DNA from: UMGS1883 sp045636425
GTDB lineage: Bacteria; Bacillota; Clostridia; UMGS1883
NCBI GenBank assembly: GCA_045636425.1
Contig: JAZTXM010000009.1
Coordinates: 1-46,515, forward strand
Reading direction: 5' to 3'
DNA length: 46,515 nucleotides
In this document: piece after piece, positions 32,995 to 42,622 of the stretch
How positions within the stretch are numbered: position 1 is the stretch's first letter
Layout: each line of letters starts with the position of its first letter
Notes under the pieces: model-generated
What the model was told of the DNA's origin: nothing
What the model saw: only the letters and a program-made list of their open reading frames with translations
Databases searched by the model: none
Position numbers and translations under genes: made by a program

Positions 32995-33825
32995 GTGTTT
33001 TATATCGGATGTCACTTGTCAGCCTCAAAGGGATTTCTTCATATGGCGAAGGAAGCCCTATCAATTGGGGCAAATACTTTCCAGTTTTTTACGAGAAATC
33101 CGCGTGGCTTTGCCGCAAAGGATATAGACGAAGCCGACGTTAGGGAATTTTTAAAATACACAGAGGAAAACGGATTCGGAAAAATCCTGGCACACGCACC
33201 CTATACGCTAAATCCTTCTTCCGCCGATGAAAGAGTTCGTGACCTTGCACTACGAATAATGGAGGATGATATGGCCCGTATGGAATATATCCCCGGAAAT
33301 CTTTATAATTTCCATCCGGGAAGCCATGTAGGGCAGGGAGCAGAAAAAGGGATTGAGCTTACTGCAGAGCTTTTAAATACTATTCTTAAACCCAATCAGA
33401 CAACCACGGTTCTTCTTGAAACAATGTCGGGAAAGGGCAGTGAAATAGGACGAAGCTTTGAAGAACTTAAAGCAATTATTGATAAGGTAGTGCTTTCGGA
33501 AAAGGTCGGCGTATGTCTTGATACCTGCCACGTTTACGACGGGGGATATGATATTGTGAATAATCTTGAGGATGTTCTTGATGAGTTTGACCGCATCGTA
33601 GGACTTGACAGACTTCATGCAATCCATATGAATGATTCCAAGAATCCGTTTGAAAGCCATAAGGACAGGCACGAGAAAATTGGCGAAGGCTCAATAGGTC
33701 TTTCGGCAATGAAAGCCATAATCAATAATCCGCGATTAAAGCATCTTCCGATTTTCCTTGAAACGCCCAACGAGCTTGACGGCTATGCAAAGGAAATTGC
33801 CGTGTTAAAAGAAAACAGGGGTTAA
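32995..33825 (+). CDS. nfo: Endonuclease IV (AP endonuclease)
   Basis: A 276-residue TIM-barrel, tri-zinc AP endonuclease for base-excision repair. Motifs: GCHLSASKGF, FQFFTRNPRG, NFHPGSHVG, LLETMSGKGSEIG, VCLDTCHVYDGGYD, IHMNDSKNPFESHKDRHEKIGEG and FLETPNE, giving the expected His, Glu and Asp metal ligands. A GTG start at 32995 has AAGGAG 8 bases upstream. The spacer shared with ispE is AT-rich; a plus-strand promoter is not obvious. Confidence 0.94.
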   Translation: MFYIGCHLSASKGFLHMAKEALSIGANTFQFFTRNPRGFAAKDIDEADVREFLKYTEENGFGKILAHAPYTLNPSSADERVRDLALRIMEDDMARMEYIPGNLYNFHPGSHVGQGAEKGIELTAELLNTILKPNQTTTVLLETMSGKGSEIGRSFEELKAIIDKVVLSEKVGVCLDTCHVYDGGYDIVNNLEDVLDEFDRIVGLDRLHAIHMNDSKNPFESHKDRHEKIGEGSIGLSAMKAIINNPRLKHLPIFLETPNELDGYAKEIAVLKENRG

Positions 33826-33923
33826 TAATTTGCAATTCTTAACAAAAAATAGTTTCCTTTTTGGAAAATTTGTGATACAATATACTCTGTATAAGATTGT
33901 TTTGTTTAATGAAAGGAAAAAAT

Positions 33924-35720
33924 ATGCAGGAAAACATCAGAAATTTTTGTATAATTGCACATATAGACCATGGTAAAAGTACCTTGGCGGACAGGCTTCT
34001 TGAACTGACGGGAAGTATCGAAAGCCGTGAGATGGAGCAGCAGCTGCTTGATAACATGGAGCTTGAAAAGGAAAGAGGAATCACCATTAAAGCCCGCGCA
34101 GTAAGGCTTAATTATAAGGCGGAGGACGGAAAGGATTACGTTCTTAATCTTATCGATACCCCAGGTCATGTTGACTTTAATTACGAGGTGTCACGTTCTC
34201 TTGCGGCATGCGAGGGGGCTTTATTGGTGGTTGATGCATCCCAGGGTATTGAGGCACAGACCCTTGCAAATACCTATCTTGCCCTTGACCATAATTTGGA
34301 AATACTTCCTGTTATCAATAAAATAGACCTTCCCAGTGCCCGCCCTGACGAGGTGGTAAAGGAAATTGAGGATATTATCGGAATCCCTGCGGAGGAGGCT
34401 CCCAGAATCAGTGCTAAAAACGGCATTAATATTGAGGAAATACCCGAATATATCGTAAAGAACATTCCTGCTCCCAAAGGCGATGAAACTGCGCCTCCCC
34501 GTGCGCTTATATTCGACTCCTACTATGACTCATACAAAGGCGTAATCGTATATGTTCGCGTAATGGAGGGTGAAATTAAGCCCGGAATGCGTATTCGCTT
34601 TATGGCAACCGGCGGAGAGTTTGACGTTGTGGAAACAGGATATCTCCATCCCAAATGCATGATGCCTGCAAAGTCAATTAAAGCAGGTGAGGTTGGATAT
34701 ATCGCCGCAAGCATTAAAACAGTGCGTGATACACAGGTGGGTGACACTGTAACTGACGCCGAAAACCCTGCTACTGAGCCGCTTGCAGGCTACAGAACGG
34801 TTAATCCCATGGTTTACTGTGGTATCTATCCTGCCGACGGTGCAAAGTATGGCGACCTTCGTGATGCTCTTGAAAAGCTTCAGTTAAATGATGCTTCGCT
34901 TGCGTTTGAAGCGGAAACAAGTGCGGCATTAGGCTTTGGCTTCCGTTGCGGTTTCCTCGGACTTCTTCATATGGAGATTATCCAGGAAAGACTTGAGAGG
35001 GAATTTAACCTTGACCTTGTAACAACTGCTCCAAGCGTTGTTTATAACGTTCACAAAACTACAGGTGAGGAAGTAATGGTTTCAAACCCGACAAATCTTC
35101 CCGCACCTGCCGAAATTGATTATATGGAAGAACCCTTTGTAAATGCTCATATTTATGTTCCGCAGGAGTACGTTGGTGCGATTATGGAACTTTGTCAGGA
35201 CAGACGAGGAAACTATATCGGGATGACATATCTTGACTCAGAACGTGCTGACCTGCACTATGAGCTTCCTCTTAATGAAATTATTTATGATTTCTTTGAT
35301 GCAATTAAGAGCCGCAGCCGAGGCTATGCTTCCTTTGATTATGAAATGGGAAGCTATGTAAAGAGCGATCTTGTAAAGCTTGATATCCTTCTTAACGGCG
35401 ATGTTGTGGATGCCCTGAGCTTCATAGTTCATTCCACAAAGAGCTACGCAAGAGGAAGAAAGATAGCCGAAAAGCTCAAGGAAACAATTCCGCGTCAGCT
35501 TTTTGAAGTTCCGATTCAGGCGGCAATCGGGGGCAAGGTTATTGCCCGTGAAACCGTAAAGGCAATGCGTAAGGACGTGCTTGCAAAGTGCTACGGCGGT
35601 GATATTACCCGTAAGAAGAAGCTTCTTGAAAAACAGAAGGAAGGTAAAAAGAGAATGAGGCAGGTAGGAAGTGTAGAACTTCCGCAGGAAGCGTTTATGT
35701 CCGTTCTCAAGCTTGATTGA
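33924..35720 (+). CDS. lepA: Elongation factor 4 (back-translocase LepA)
   Basis: A 598-residue translational GTPase. G motifs: AHIDHGKSTL, DTPGHVDF, NKIDLP. The LepA-specific C-terminal domain is present (IVHSTKSYARGRKIAEKLKE, PRQLFEVPIQAAIGGKVIAR, KCYGGDITRKKKLLEKQKEGKKRM). The ATG at 33924 has AAAGGA upstream; the nine preceding codons in frame are not typical. Order lepA-hemW is conserved in many Bacillota. A TACAAT at about 33872 may be a -10, but its -35 is poor. Confidence 0.96.
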   Translation: MQENIRNFCIIAHIDHGKSTLADRLLELTGSIESREMEQQLLDNMELEKERGITIKARAVRLNYKAEDGKDYVLNLIDTPGHVDFNYEVSRSLAACEGALLVVDASQGIEAQTLANTYLALDHNLEILPVINKIDLPSARPDEVVKEIEDIIGIPAEEAPRISAKNGINIEEIPEYIVKNIPAPKGDETAPPRALIFDSYYDSYKGVIVYVRVMEGEIKPGMRIRFMATGGEFDVVETGYLHPKCMMPAKSIKAGEVGYIAASIKTVRDTQVGDTVTDAENPATEPLAGYRTVNPMVYCGIYPADGAKYGDLRDALEKLQLNDASLAFEAETSAALGFGFRCGFLGLLHMEIIQERLEREFNLDLVTTAPSVVYNVHKTTGEEVMVSNPTNLPAPAEIDYMEEPFVNAHIYVPQEYVGAIMELCQDRRGNYIGMTYLDSERADLHYELPLNEIIYDFFDAIKSRSRGYASFDYEMGSYVKSDLVKLDILLNGDVVDALSFIVHSTKSYARGRKIAEKLKETIPRQLFEVPIQAAIGGKVIARETVKAMRKDVLAKCYGGDITRKKKLLEKQKEGKKRMRQVGSVELPQEAFMSVLKLD

Positions 35721-35721
35721 T

Positions 35722-36774
35722 ATGATTTATATACACATTCCTTTTTGCAGGAAAAAGTGTCTGTACTGCGATTTTTATTCGGTAACGGACAGTAAACTTT
35801 ATGATGCATATACCAATTCATTAATAAAGGAAATCGAAAGCATTAAAGGCACAAAAACCGACACAGTGTATATAGGCGGAGGAACACCTACGGCAATAGG
35901 TAATTATCTCATAAAAATAGTAGATGCCGTAAATAAAAACATAATTTTATCGGAAGATTGTGAATTTACCGTGGAGGCAAATCCCGGAACGGTGGATTTT
36001 GAAATTCTGTCACAGCTCAGAGAAAAGGGCGTTAACAGAATCAGCCTCGGAGCACAATCATTTAACGATAATGAGCTTTCAGCTCTTGGAAGAATCCATG
36101 ATTCCAAACAGATTTTTGAAAGCTGTGAACTGATTAAAAAGGCAGGATTTACAAATTTCAGCCTTGATTTGATGCTTGCAACTCCGCATCAGAATATGGA
36201 AAGTCTTTCGTATTCTCTTGAATGTATAAGGAAAATTAATCCCCCTCACGTGTCGGCATATTCGCTGATAGTGGAGGAGGGGACGCCCTTTTATGATATG
36301 GAGCTTCCCCTTCCCGACGAGGACGAGGAAAGGGAAATGTATTATTTTGCAGAGGAATCCCTTAAAGCTTTTGGACTTTACAGGTATGAAATATCTAATT
36401 TTTCCCGCCCGGGCTTTGAAAGCAGGCACAACTCAGGATATTGGCAGGATAAAGAGTACATCGGACTCGGTGCAGGTGCCCATTCCTATTATAACGGTGC
36501 CCGTTACTCTAATGCTTCCGATATATGTGCTTATATTAACGGCAAAGGAAGAAAAGAAGACTACACCCCAATTTCCGAGAAAGAGAGAAAGCTGGAGCTT
36601 TTCATGCTTGGACTTCGTATGACTCGCGGTGTAGAATATAACGGCGAATTTCCCGAAAGAGTAAATCCTCTCTTGGAAAAAGGCTTGCTCGAAATAATGG
36701 ACGGCAGGCTCTGTCTTACAAAGAGAGGAACGGATTGTGCAAATTTGGTTTTTATGGAGTTTTTGAATGATTAG
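35722..36774 (+). CDS. hemW: HemW-like radical SAM protein (heme chaperone)
   Basis: A 350-residue radical SAM protein. The [4Fe-4S] motif CRKKCLYC is at the N-terminus (IHIPFCRKKCLYCDFYS), followed by IGGGTPTA, EANPGT and RISLGAQSFND. The short form without the HemN-specific N-terminal region marks it as HemW, a heme-trafficking protein and not a coproporphyrinogen dehydrogenase. The ATG at 35722 directly follows the lepA stop and has no clear ribosome site, suggesting coupling to lepA. It overlaps recX by 8 bases. Confidence 0.9.
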   Translation: MIYIHIPFCRKKCLYCDFYSVTDSKLYDAYTNSLIKEIESIKGTKTDTVYIGGGTPTAIGNYLIKIVDAVNKNIILSEDCEFTVEANPGTVDFEILSQLREKGVNRISLGAQSFNDNELSALGRIHDSKQIFESCELIKKAGFTNFSLDLMLATPHQNMESLSYSLECIRKINPPHVSAYSLIVEEGTPFYDMELPLPDEDEEREMYYFAEESLKAFGLYRYEISNFSRPGFESRHNSGYWQDKEYIGLGAGAHSYYNGARYSNASDICAYINGKGRKEDYTPISEKERKLELFMLGLRMTRGVEYNGEFPERVNPLLEKGLLEIMDGRLCLTKRGTDCANLVFMEFLND

Positions 36775-37237
36775 TGCAAGAGATTACGCCTTAAAGGTAG
36801 TTGGATTTAAGGACAGAACAGAAAAAGAAATCCGTGAAAAGCTTACGCAAAAAGGCTATGACGAAATAACAATTGAAGATGAAACACAGTTTTTGAAAAA
36901 CTACGGTTTTATTAACGATTCACGGTATGCCGAGCGTTTTATAAGTGATGCGATAAACTTAAAAAAGTGGGGCAAAGCAAGGATTAAAACTGAGCTTTTG
37001 CGAAAAGGAATAGACCGTGAAATAATCGAAAATACAATTGAGGATGCCTTTTCCGAAATTGATGATGACCGCCTCCTTTCCGAAATGCAGCGGCGGTTTA
37101 AAAACTCCGATTTTTCAAATATAAAGGAAAGAACACGTATATTTAATTTTTATTTACGCAGGGGATTTTCTCCCAATGAAATTAAAGGTGCAATGAATCG
37201 TATATGCTTATTTGATGACGTGATTTGTGATGATTGA
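36767..37237 (+). CDS. recX: Regulatory protein RecX
   Basis: A 156-residue helical protein that modulates RecA filament activity. RecX repeats are visible: RDYALKVVGFKDRTEKEIREKL, FLKNYGFINDSRYAERFI, GKARIKTELLRKGI and LRRGFSPNEIKGAM. It starts inside the 3' end of hemW with TGGAG 7 bases upstream. recA is not in the window. Confidence 0.85.
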   Translation: MISARDYALKVVGFKDRTEKEIREKLTQKGYDEITIEDETQFLKNYGFINDSRYAERFISDAINLKKWGKARIKTELLRKGIDREIIENTIEDAFSEIDDDRLLSEMQRRFKNSDFSNIKERTRIFNFYLRRGFSPNEIKGAMNRICLFDDVICDD

Positions 37238-37247
37238 AGGTGAAAAT

Positions 37248-38579
37248 GTGGGCTTGAATATAGGCTTTGTGTCCCTCGGATGCAACAAAAATCTGTGCGA
37301 TACTGAAAATATGCTTGGGCTTTTGGCGGAAAATGGGTTTGAAATTACTGCCAACGTGGATGATGCAGACATCATAGTTGTAAACACCTGCGGATTTATT
37401 GAGAGTGCTCAGCAGGAATCCATTGATGCAATTTTGGAAATGGCACAGTACAAGGAAAAAAAGTGTAAATTGCTTGTGGTGTGCGGATGCCTTGCACAAA
37501 GGTTTTATAAAGAAATTGAAAATGAGCTTCCCGAAGTGGATGTAATAGTGGGAACAACCGCATTTGATGAAATTGTTCGTGCAATAAAGGAGGGGCTTAG
37601 CGGAAAAAGGTCACAATTTATTTATGATATAGATAAAGATGTGGCGGAAAACCTCCCCAGAATAAGAACTACCCCCGATTACGTGGCTTATCTGAAAATT
37701 GCCGAGGGGTGTGACAACTGCTGTACCTATTGTGCAATCCCATACATAAGGGGAAAGTACAGAAGCAGAAGCGAGGAAGCTGTTTTAGCAGAGGCAAATG
37801 CCTTGGCACAGGACGGTGTGCGTGAATTAATAGTAGTGGCACAGGACACAACGCGGTACGGAATGGATTTGTACGGAGAAAAGAGGATATCCTCTCTTTT
37901 GTCAAAGCTTTGTGCCATTGACGGCATAGAGTGGGTCAGAGTACATTACTCGTATCCCGAGGAAATTGACGATGAACTGATAAAAACTATCAGAGACGAG
38001 AAAAAGATTGTAAAATACCTTGATATCCCCGTCCAGCACGGCTCTTCATCGGTGCTTAAGCGAATGGGACGTAAAACAAGCCGTGAAAAGCTTGAAGAAC
38101 TGATTGCAAAGCTTAGGAAAGAAATTCCTGATGTTACCCTTCGTACAAGTATCATCACAGGATTTCCCGGAGAAACGGAAGAAGAATTTAAAGAGCTTTG
38201 TGATTTTCTTCAGAAGGTGCGTTTTGACAGAGTGGGCGTCTTTGCTTATTCCAAGGAAGATGGAACACCTGCCGCAAGGATGAAAAATCAGATTCCCGAA
38301 GAAATAAAAGAAGCAAGACGCGATAAAATAATGGAGCTTTCGCAAGAAATTTCATTAAAACGCAATGAAAGCATGATCGGAAAAACCGTTACCGTCATAA
38401 CAGAGGGCTTTGAGGATAACCTCTATTACGGACGAAGCGGCGGAGAAAGTATAGAAATAGACCCGAAAATATATTTTGGAGCACATAAAGAGCTTAGTGC
38501 AGGTGAATTTACACAGGTAATGATTAAATCATGCGATGTATATGACCTGTACGGCGAAGAAACTGAAAGGATGGATTAA
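37248..38579 (+). CDS. rimO: Ribosomal protein S12 methylthiotransferase RimO
   Basis: A 443-residue radical SAM methylthiotransferase modifying Asp88 of ribosomal protein S12. It has the N-terminal UPF0004 domain (FVSLGCNKNLCDTE, VNTCGFIESAQQESID, VVCGCLAQR: three cluster cysteines), the radical SAM motif CDNCCTYC followed by AIPYIRGKYRSR, and a C-terminal TRAM region. FIESAQQESID separates RimO from MiaB. A GTG at 37248 with AAGG 7 bases upstream gives the usual N-terminus; GTG and ATG codons at 37227 and 37230 are alternatives overlapping recX. Confidence 0.95.
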   Translation: MGLNIGFVSLGCNKNLCDTENMLGLLAENGFEITANVDDADIIVVNTCGFIESAQQESIDAILEMAQYKEKKCKLLVVCGCLAQRFYKEIENELPEVDVIVGTTAFDEIVRAIKEGLSGKRSQFIYDIDKDVAENLPRIRTTPDYVAYLKIAEGCDNCCTYCAIPYIRGKYRSRSEEAVLAEANALAQDGVRELIVVAQDTTRYGMDLYGEKRISSLLSKLCAIDGIEWVRVHYSYPEEIDDELIKTIRDEKKIVKYLDIPVQHGSSSVLKRMGRKTSREKLEELIAKLRKEIPDVTLRTSIITGFPGETEEEFKELCDFLQKVRFDRVGVFAYSKEDGTPAARMKNQIPEEIKEARRDKIMELSQEISLKRNESMIGKTVTVITEGFEDNLYYGRSGGESIEIDPKIYFGAHKELSAGEFTQVMIKSCDVYDLYGEETERMD

Positions 38580-38580
38580 A

Positions 38581-39132
38581 ATGAATTTACCAAACAAACT
38601 TACAATGGCAAGAATTATTATGATTCCTGCTTTTATGGTGGCAATGCTAAAAAATTTCTATCTTGCCGCACTTATCATTTTCTGCGTTGCGGCAATAACA
38701 GACTTCTTTGACGGCTATCTTGCCAGAAAGCACAATCTTGTATCGTCATTTGGCAAAATTATGGACCCTATGGCAGATAAGCTTCTTGTTTTCAGTGCAC
38801 TTATGTGCTTTATCCAGATGGGTATAACTGCCGTTTGGGCACCCATTATAATTATAGCTCGTGAATTTTTTGTTACAAGCATGAGAGTAGTTGCAGTATC
38901 AAAGGGCAAGGTAATTGCAGCTTCTTGGTGGGGAAAAATAAAGACAAACGTTCAGCTTTTCACCCTTATTGCTGCTATGCTGCTTTTGGTGCTGACAAGT
39001 TTTGATGTAATTTCCAGCGAGAACGCATATTTTTGGTCAGATGTATTAATATGGGCATCGGCAATTTTTACAATTGCAAGCTGGATTGCATATATATTTG
39101 AAAACATTTCAGTATTTAAGGATAGCCATTGA
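38581..39132 (+). CDS. pgsA: CDP-diacylglycerol-glycerol-3-phosphate phosphatidyltransferase
   Basis: A 183-residue membrane enzyme making phosphatidylglycerophosphate, the first committed step to phosphatidylglycerol. The CDP-alcohol transferase signature DFFDGYLARKHNLVSSFGK then MDPMADK is complete. About five hydrophobic segments follow. The ATG at 38581 is 1 base after the rimO stop with AAGGA upstream. The last four codons and the stop (KDSH*) fall inside the terminal inverted repeat of the downstream MITE-like element, so its native C-terminus may have been replaced. Confidence 0.93.
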   Translation: MNLPNKLTMARIIMIPAFMVAMLKNFYLAALIIFCVAAITDFFDGYLARKHNLVSSFGKIMDPMADKLLVFSALMCFIQMGITAVWAPIIIIAREFFVTSMRVVAVSKGKVIAASWWGKIKTNVQLFTLIAAMLLLVLTSFDVISSENAYFWSDVLIWASAIFTIASWIAYIFENISVFKDSH

Positions 39133-39399
39133 AGGATTATCCGAACCACGTTTTTTGCTTCCTCTTTTTTGCCGCTACGTCGTTAAAAGCCTTGCCAATA
39201 CGACAGTATTGCCTTCGTTTTTGCCTTGTATCGGCAGAAAAACAGTTTGCAAAAAATTCTTCGAACCTGAAACGGACGGAATTTTGTGCAGATTTTGGTG
39301 CGGAGGACGCCGACAGGCTTTTGCCTTTCAAGAACGACAAGCCGAAAGATGCCTAAATTCCGCCGTTTTAGGCGGGTTCAGATAATCCTTCAATGGCTA
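39123..39399. mobile_element. MITE-like non-coding element with 25-bp terminal inverted repeats
   Basis: A roughly 277-base segment flanked by inverted repeats 39123-39147 and 39375-39399 that match at 24 of 25 positions. Each repeat is bordered by TA (39123-39124 and 39398-39399), as expected from TA target duplication by IS630/mariner-type transposases. The interior contains small hairpins (GCCAATAC with GTATTGCC; CCGCC with GGCGG) and no credible gene; its open frames are low-complexity. It sits between pgsA and alr. It accounts for nearly all of the 287-base spacer. Confidence 0.7.
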
Positions 39400-39419
39400 A
39401 GAAATAAGGGGTTTTGTAA

Positions 39420-40538
39420 ATGCAGTATCAGAGAGTGTGTGCATATATCAGCAAAGAGGCAATAAAGCACAATTTTGATAATATAAAGAAACTTTTGCCC
39501 GACAAAGTGAAAATAATGCCTGTAATAAAGGCGGACGGGTACGGTCACGGTGCGGCCGTCTTTGCAGAACTTTTGGAGGATAAGGCAGATTATTTTGCAG
39601 TGGCCATTATTGAAGAAGCTCTTGCACTGAGACAGCAGGGGGGAAAAAAACCTATACTGCTTCTTGGTTATACGGCACCCGTGTGTTTTGAGAAAGCTCT
39701 CCAAAATGACATTACTGTCACCATCCTTAGTTATGAGGATGCAGTGACTATGTCGCAGACAGCAATGAAAATGAATAAAACCGCAAAAATTCATATTCCG
39801 GTCGATACAGGTATGTCAAGAATTGGATTTACTCCCGATGAAATTGGTGCAGAGGAAGCGCTGAAAATAGCCTCCCTCGAAAACATTTGCATTGAGGGTG
39901 TATTTACCCATTTTGCCACGGCAGATGAAAAGAATAAAGAGTTTACTTCACTGCAAGCAGAAAGGTTTACATACTTTAAGAAGCTTCTTGAAGCACGGAA
40001 TGTAAATATAGAACTTTATCACGCGGCAAACAGCGGAGCAATTATGCAGCATGGGGAGTTTTTCTTTGATATGATACGTGCAGGCATAATCCTTTACGGG
40101 CTTTACCCGTCGGAGGAAGTGGATAAAGCTGTTCTTGATTTAATGCCCGTAATGGAGCTTAAAACACATGTAGCCTTTGTAAAAACAATAAAAAAAGGCG
40201 ATAGTGTAAGCTACGGAAGAACTTTTACAGCCAATAAGGATATGAAAATTGCCACTATCCCCGTAGGCTATGCGGACGGTTATCCCAGGCTTTTATCAAA
40301 CAAGGGTAGGGTTATTATAAACGGTAGCTATGCCCCCATTATCGGGAGGATATGTATGGACCAGTTTATGGTGGATGTAAGCCATATCGAGGATGTAAAA
40401 AAGGGTGATGAGGTAGTTCTTATAGGAAAGCAAAAGGAGCTTTGCATAAGTGCTGATGAGATAGCACGCCTTACCGAAACCATAAATTATGAAGTTACTT
40501 GTAATATAAGCAAGCGTGTGCCGAGGGAAGTGATTTAG
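39420..40538 (+). CDS. alr: Alanine racemase
   Basis: A 372-residue PLP enzyme supplying D-alanine for peptidoglycan. The PLP Lys is in VIKADGYGHGA; the N-terminal VPVDTGMSRIGF-type barrel strand (here IPVDTGMSRIGFTPDE), the HAANSGA segment and the C-terminal SYGRTFTANKDMKIATIPVGYADGYPR with the catalytic Tyr are all present, as is MDQFMVDVS. AAGGGG lies 8 bases before the ATG. It starts only 20 bases after the MITE-like element, so its promoter either lies in that element or transcription reads through from pgsA. Confidence 0.95.
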   Translation: MQYQRVCAYISKEAIKHNFDNIKKLLPDKVKIMPVIKADGYGHGAAVFAELLEDKADYFAVAIIEEALALRQQGGKKPILLLGYTAPVCFEKALQNDITVTILSYEDAVTMSQTAMKMNKTAKIHIPVDTGMSRIGFTPDEIGAEEALKIASLENICIEGVFTHFATADEKNKEFTSLQAERFTYFKKLLEARNVNIELYHAANSGAIMQHGEFFFDMIRAGIILYGLYPSEEVDKAVLDLMPVMELKTHVAFVKTIKKGDSVSYGRTFTANKDMKIATIPVGYADGYPRLLSNKGRVIINGSYAPIIGRICMDQFMVDVSHIEDVKKGDEVVLIGKQKELCISADEIARLTETINYEVTCNISKRVPREVI

Positions 40539-41884
40539 TGAAAGCCAAAACAGTTTTTGTATGTAAAGAATGTGGGAACGAGTCACCGAAATGGATGGGA
40601 AGATGTCCCGGTTGCGGAACATGGAACAGTATGATAGAGGAGGTAATTGAAAAAACCTCCGAAGCAAAAATCAGAAAAAAGGTTTCCCCTGTACTTATAA
40701 AAGAGGTTTCAACCGAGGAGGGGGAAAGATGCAGCGGCGGAAGCGGTGAGCTTGACCGCGTACTTGGCGGAGGAATTGTGAAAGGCTCTCTTGTCCTTTG
40801 CGGAGGCGAGCCGGGTATAGGTAAATCCACGCTTCTTCTTCAAGTAGCAAAATTTGCCGCCGGAAGCGGAAAGGTCCTCTATGTATCGGGCGAGGAATCG
40901 GATAAGCAGATTAAGCTTCGTGCAGAGAGGCTGGGGGCGATTTCAGATTCACTTTATGTGCTTAATGAAACAGACCTTGAATCAATAATTTCTGCAATTG
41001 AGCTGATGAAGCCGTCCCTTGTAATTGCTGACTCCATACAGACTCTTTATTCAGCTAACCTTACCTCTGCACCGGGGAGTGTAGGGCAGGTCAGGGAATG
41101 TACTCTTAAATTTATGGAGCTTGCAAAAAGTACAGGCACAACAGTGTTTATCGTAGGTCATGTGACAAAGGAAGGCTCCATTGCAGGTCCCAGAGTGCTT
41201 GAGCATATGGTTGACTGTGTGCTTTATTTTGAGGGCGAAAGGCATCAGAGCTACAGAATTGTCCGTGCAGTAAAGAATCGTTTTGGCTCAACCAATGAAA
41301 TCGGCGTGTTTGAAATGACTGATAAGGGACTTATAGATGTTCCCAACCCATCGCTTATGCTTTTATCGGGAAGACCCGTTGATGCCCCCGGCTCAGCAAT
41401 AGTATGCTCGGTTGAGGGTACAAGACCAATACTCGCGGAAATTCAGGCACTTGTTTCAAAAAGCAGCTTTGCAATGCCTCGCCGTATGGCAACAGGTGTT
41501 GATTTTAACAGAGTGTCCCTTATTATGACCGTGCTTGAAAAGCGGATGGGGCTTCATTTAGGAGACCATGATGCATATGTGAATGTAACAGGCGGAATAA
41601 GGCTTGACGAAAGTGCAACTGACCTTGCAATAGCCTGTGCAATTGCCTCAAGCTTCAGAAACAAACCGCTTCCGCAGGATATGGCGTTTTTCGGGGAAGT
41701 GGGATTGACAGGCGAAATCCGTACCGTTACTCAGGCGGCAAGGCGAATTGCTGAAATTCAGAAAATGGGATTTAAACGGTGTATGCTTCCTTTTGATTCA
41801 TTGGGAAGCCTGGATAAAGTAGAGGGAATACAGCTTGTTGCAGTGCGTTCACTCTCTGATGCGCTGGAGTACATTAAGGAGTAA
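40538..41884 (+). CDS. radA: DNA repair protein RadA
   Basis: A 448-residue RecA-like branch-migration ATPase. It has the N-terminal zinc finger CKECGNESPKWMGRCPGCGTW, Walker A GGEPGIGKSTLLLQ, the RadA-specific KNRFG motif in VKNRFGSTNEIGVFEM and a C-terminal Lon-like domain (VNVTGGIRLDESATDLAIA, FFGEVGLTGEIRTV). The GTG start shares one base with the alr stop; GAGGGA lies 9 bases upstream. It is probably in one operon with alr and the SDR gene. Confidence 0.95.
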   Translation: MKAKTVFVCKECGNESPKWMGRCPGCGTWNSMIEEVIEKTSEAKIRKKVSPVLIKEVSTEEGERCSGGSGELDRVLGGGIVKGSLVLCGGEPGIGKSTLLLQVAKFAAGSGKVLYVSGEESDKQIKLRAERLGAISDSLYVLNETDLESIISAIELMKPSLVIADSIQTLYSANLTSAPGSVGQVRECTLKFMELAKSTGTTVFIVGHVTKEGSIAGPRVLEHMVDCVLYFEGERHQSYRIVRAVKNRFGSTNEIGVFEMTDKGLIDVPNPSLMLLSGRPVDAPGSAIVCSVEGTRPILAEIQALVSKSSFAMPRRMATGVDFNRVSLIMTVLEKRMGLHLGDHDAYVNVTGGIRLDESATDLAIACAIASSFRNKPLPQDMAFFGEVGLTGEIRTVTQAARRIAEIQKMGFKRCMLPFDSLGSLDKVEGIQLVAVRSLSDALEYIKE

Positions 41885-41888
41885 ACTT

Positions 41889-42611
41889 ATGGCTAAAACA
41901 GTTCTTATAACAGGTAGCTCACGGGGAATAGGTGCGGCGATTGCAGAGCTTTTCTACAAAAATGGATATAACGTCGCAATAAACTATAATAATAGCGAAA
42001 AAGAGGCTGTGGAGCTTTTTGAAAGACTTCCGGGAAGTCTTTTGCTTAAAGGAGATGTTTCCGTCCAAGAGGATGCAGAAAAAATGGTGGAAAAAACCGT
42101 TTCGCATTTCGGAAGTATTGATGTCCTTGTGAATAATGCGGGAATTTCCTCGTTTAATCTTCTTTGTGACATTACGTTGAACGAGTGGGAAAAGCTATTT
42201 TCCGTAAATGTAACGGGAACCTTTCTGATGTCGAAATATGCGGCAAAGCATATGATAAGACAGCACCACGGAAAAATCATCAATATCAGCTCAATCTGGG
42301 GAATAAGCGGAGCGTCCTGCGAAAGCTGCTACAGTGCTTCGAAGGGTGCGGTGATTGCATTTACAAAAGCACTGGCAAAGGAACTTGGTCCCTCAGGAAT
42401 AAGCGTAAACTGCATTGCTCCGGGATTTATTGATACGGATATGAATAAAAACATTTCTCCGGAGGACACTCAGGCATTTGCAAACGAAACAGCACTTGGA
42501 AGAATCGGTACTCCTCTTGAAGTTGCAAAAGCCGCTTTATTCCTCGCATCGGAGAATGCCGACTTTATCACAGGTCAGATATTGGGCGTTGACGGCGGAG
42601 CAATAATTTAA
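41889..42611 (+). CDS. SDR-family oxidoreductase (FabG-like, YmfI-like)
   Basis: A 240-residue classical short-chain dehydrogenase. Cofactor motif TGSSRGIG, NNAG, catalytic Ser in NISSIWG and YSASK (Tyr and Lys), and the IAPGFIDTDM segment are intact. It resembles 3-oxoacyl-ACP reductases, but no other fatty acid synthesis genes are near, so its substrate stays open. The ATG at 41889 with AAGGAG 7 bases upstream follows the radA stop by 4 bases. Confidence 0.87.
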   Translation: MAKTVLITGSSRGIGAAIAELFYKNGYNVAINYNNSEKEAVELFERLPGSLLLKGDVSVQEDAEKMVEKTVSHFGSIDVLVNNAGISSFNLLCDITLNEWEKLFSVNVTGTFLMSKYAAKHMIRQHHGKIINISSIWGISGASCESCYSASKGAVIAFTKALAKELGPSGISVNCIAPGFIDTDMNKNISPEDTQAFANETALGRIGTPLEVAKAALFLASENADFITGQILGVDGGAII

Positions 42612-42622
42612 TTCACAAAAAT

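Noticed and set aside
33840..33890. lepA promoter
   Set aside because: TACAAT and TATACT are present but no acceptable -35 lies at 16-18 bases; not listed as a feature.
39129..39385. ORFs of 67-103 residues between pgsA and alr
   Set aside because: They lie in the MITE-like repeat, are low in complexity and start in its terminal repeats; similar frames arise on both strands.
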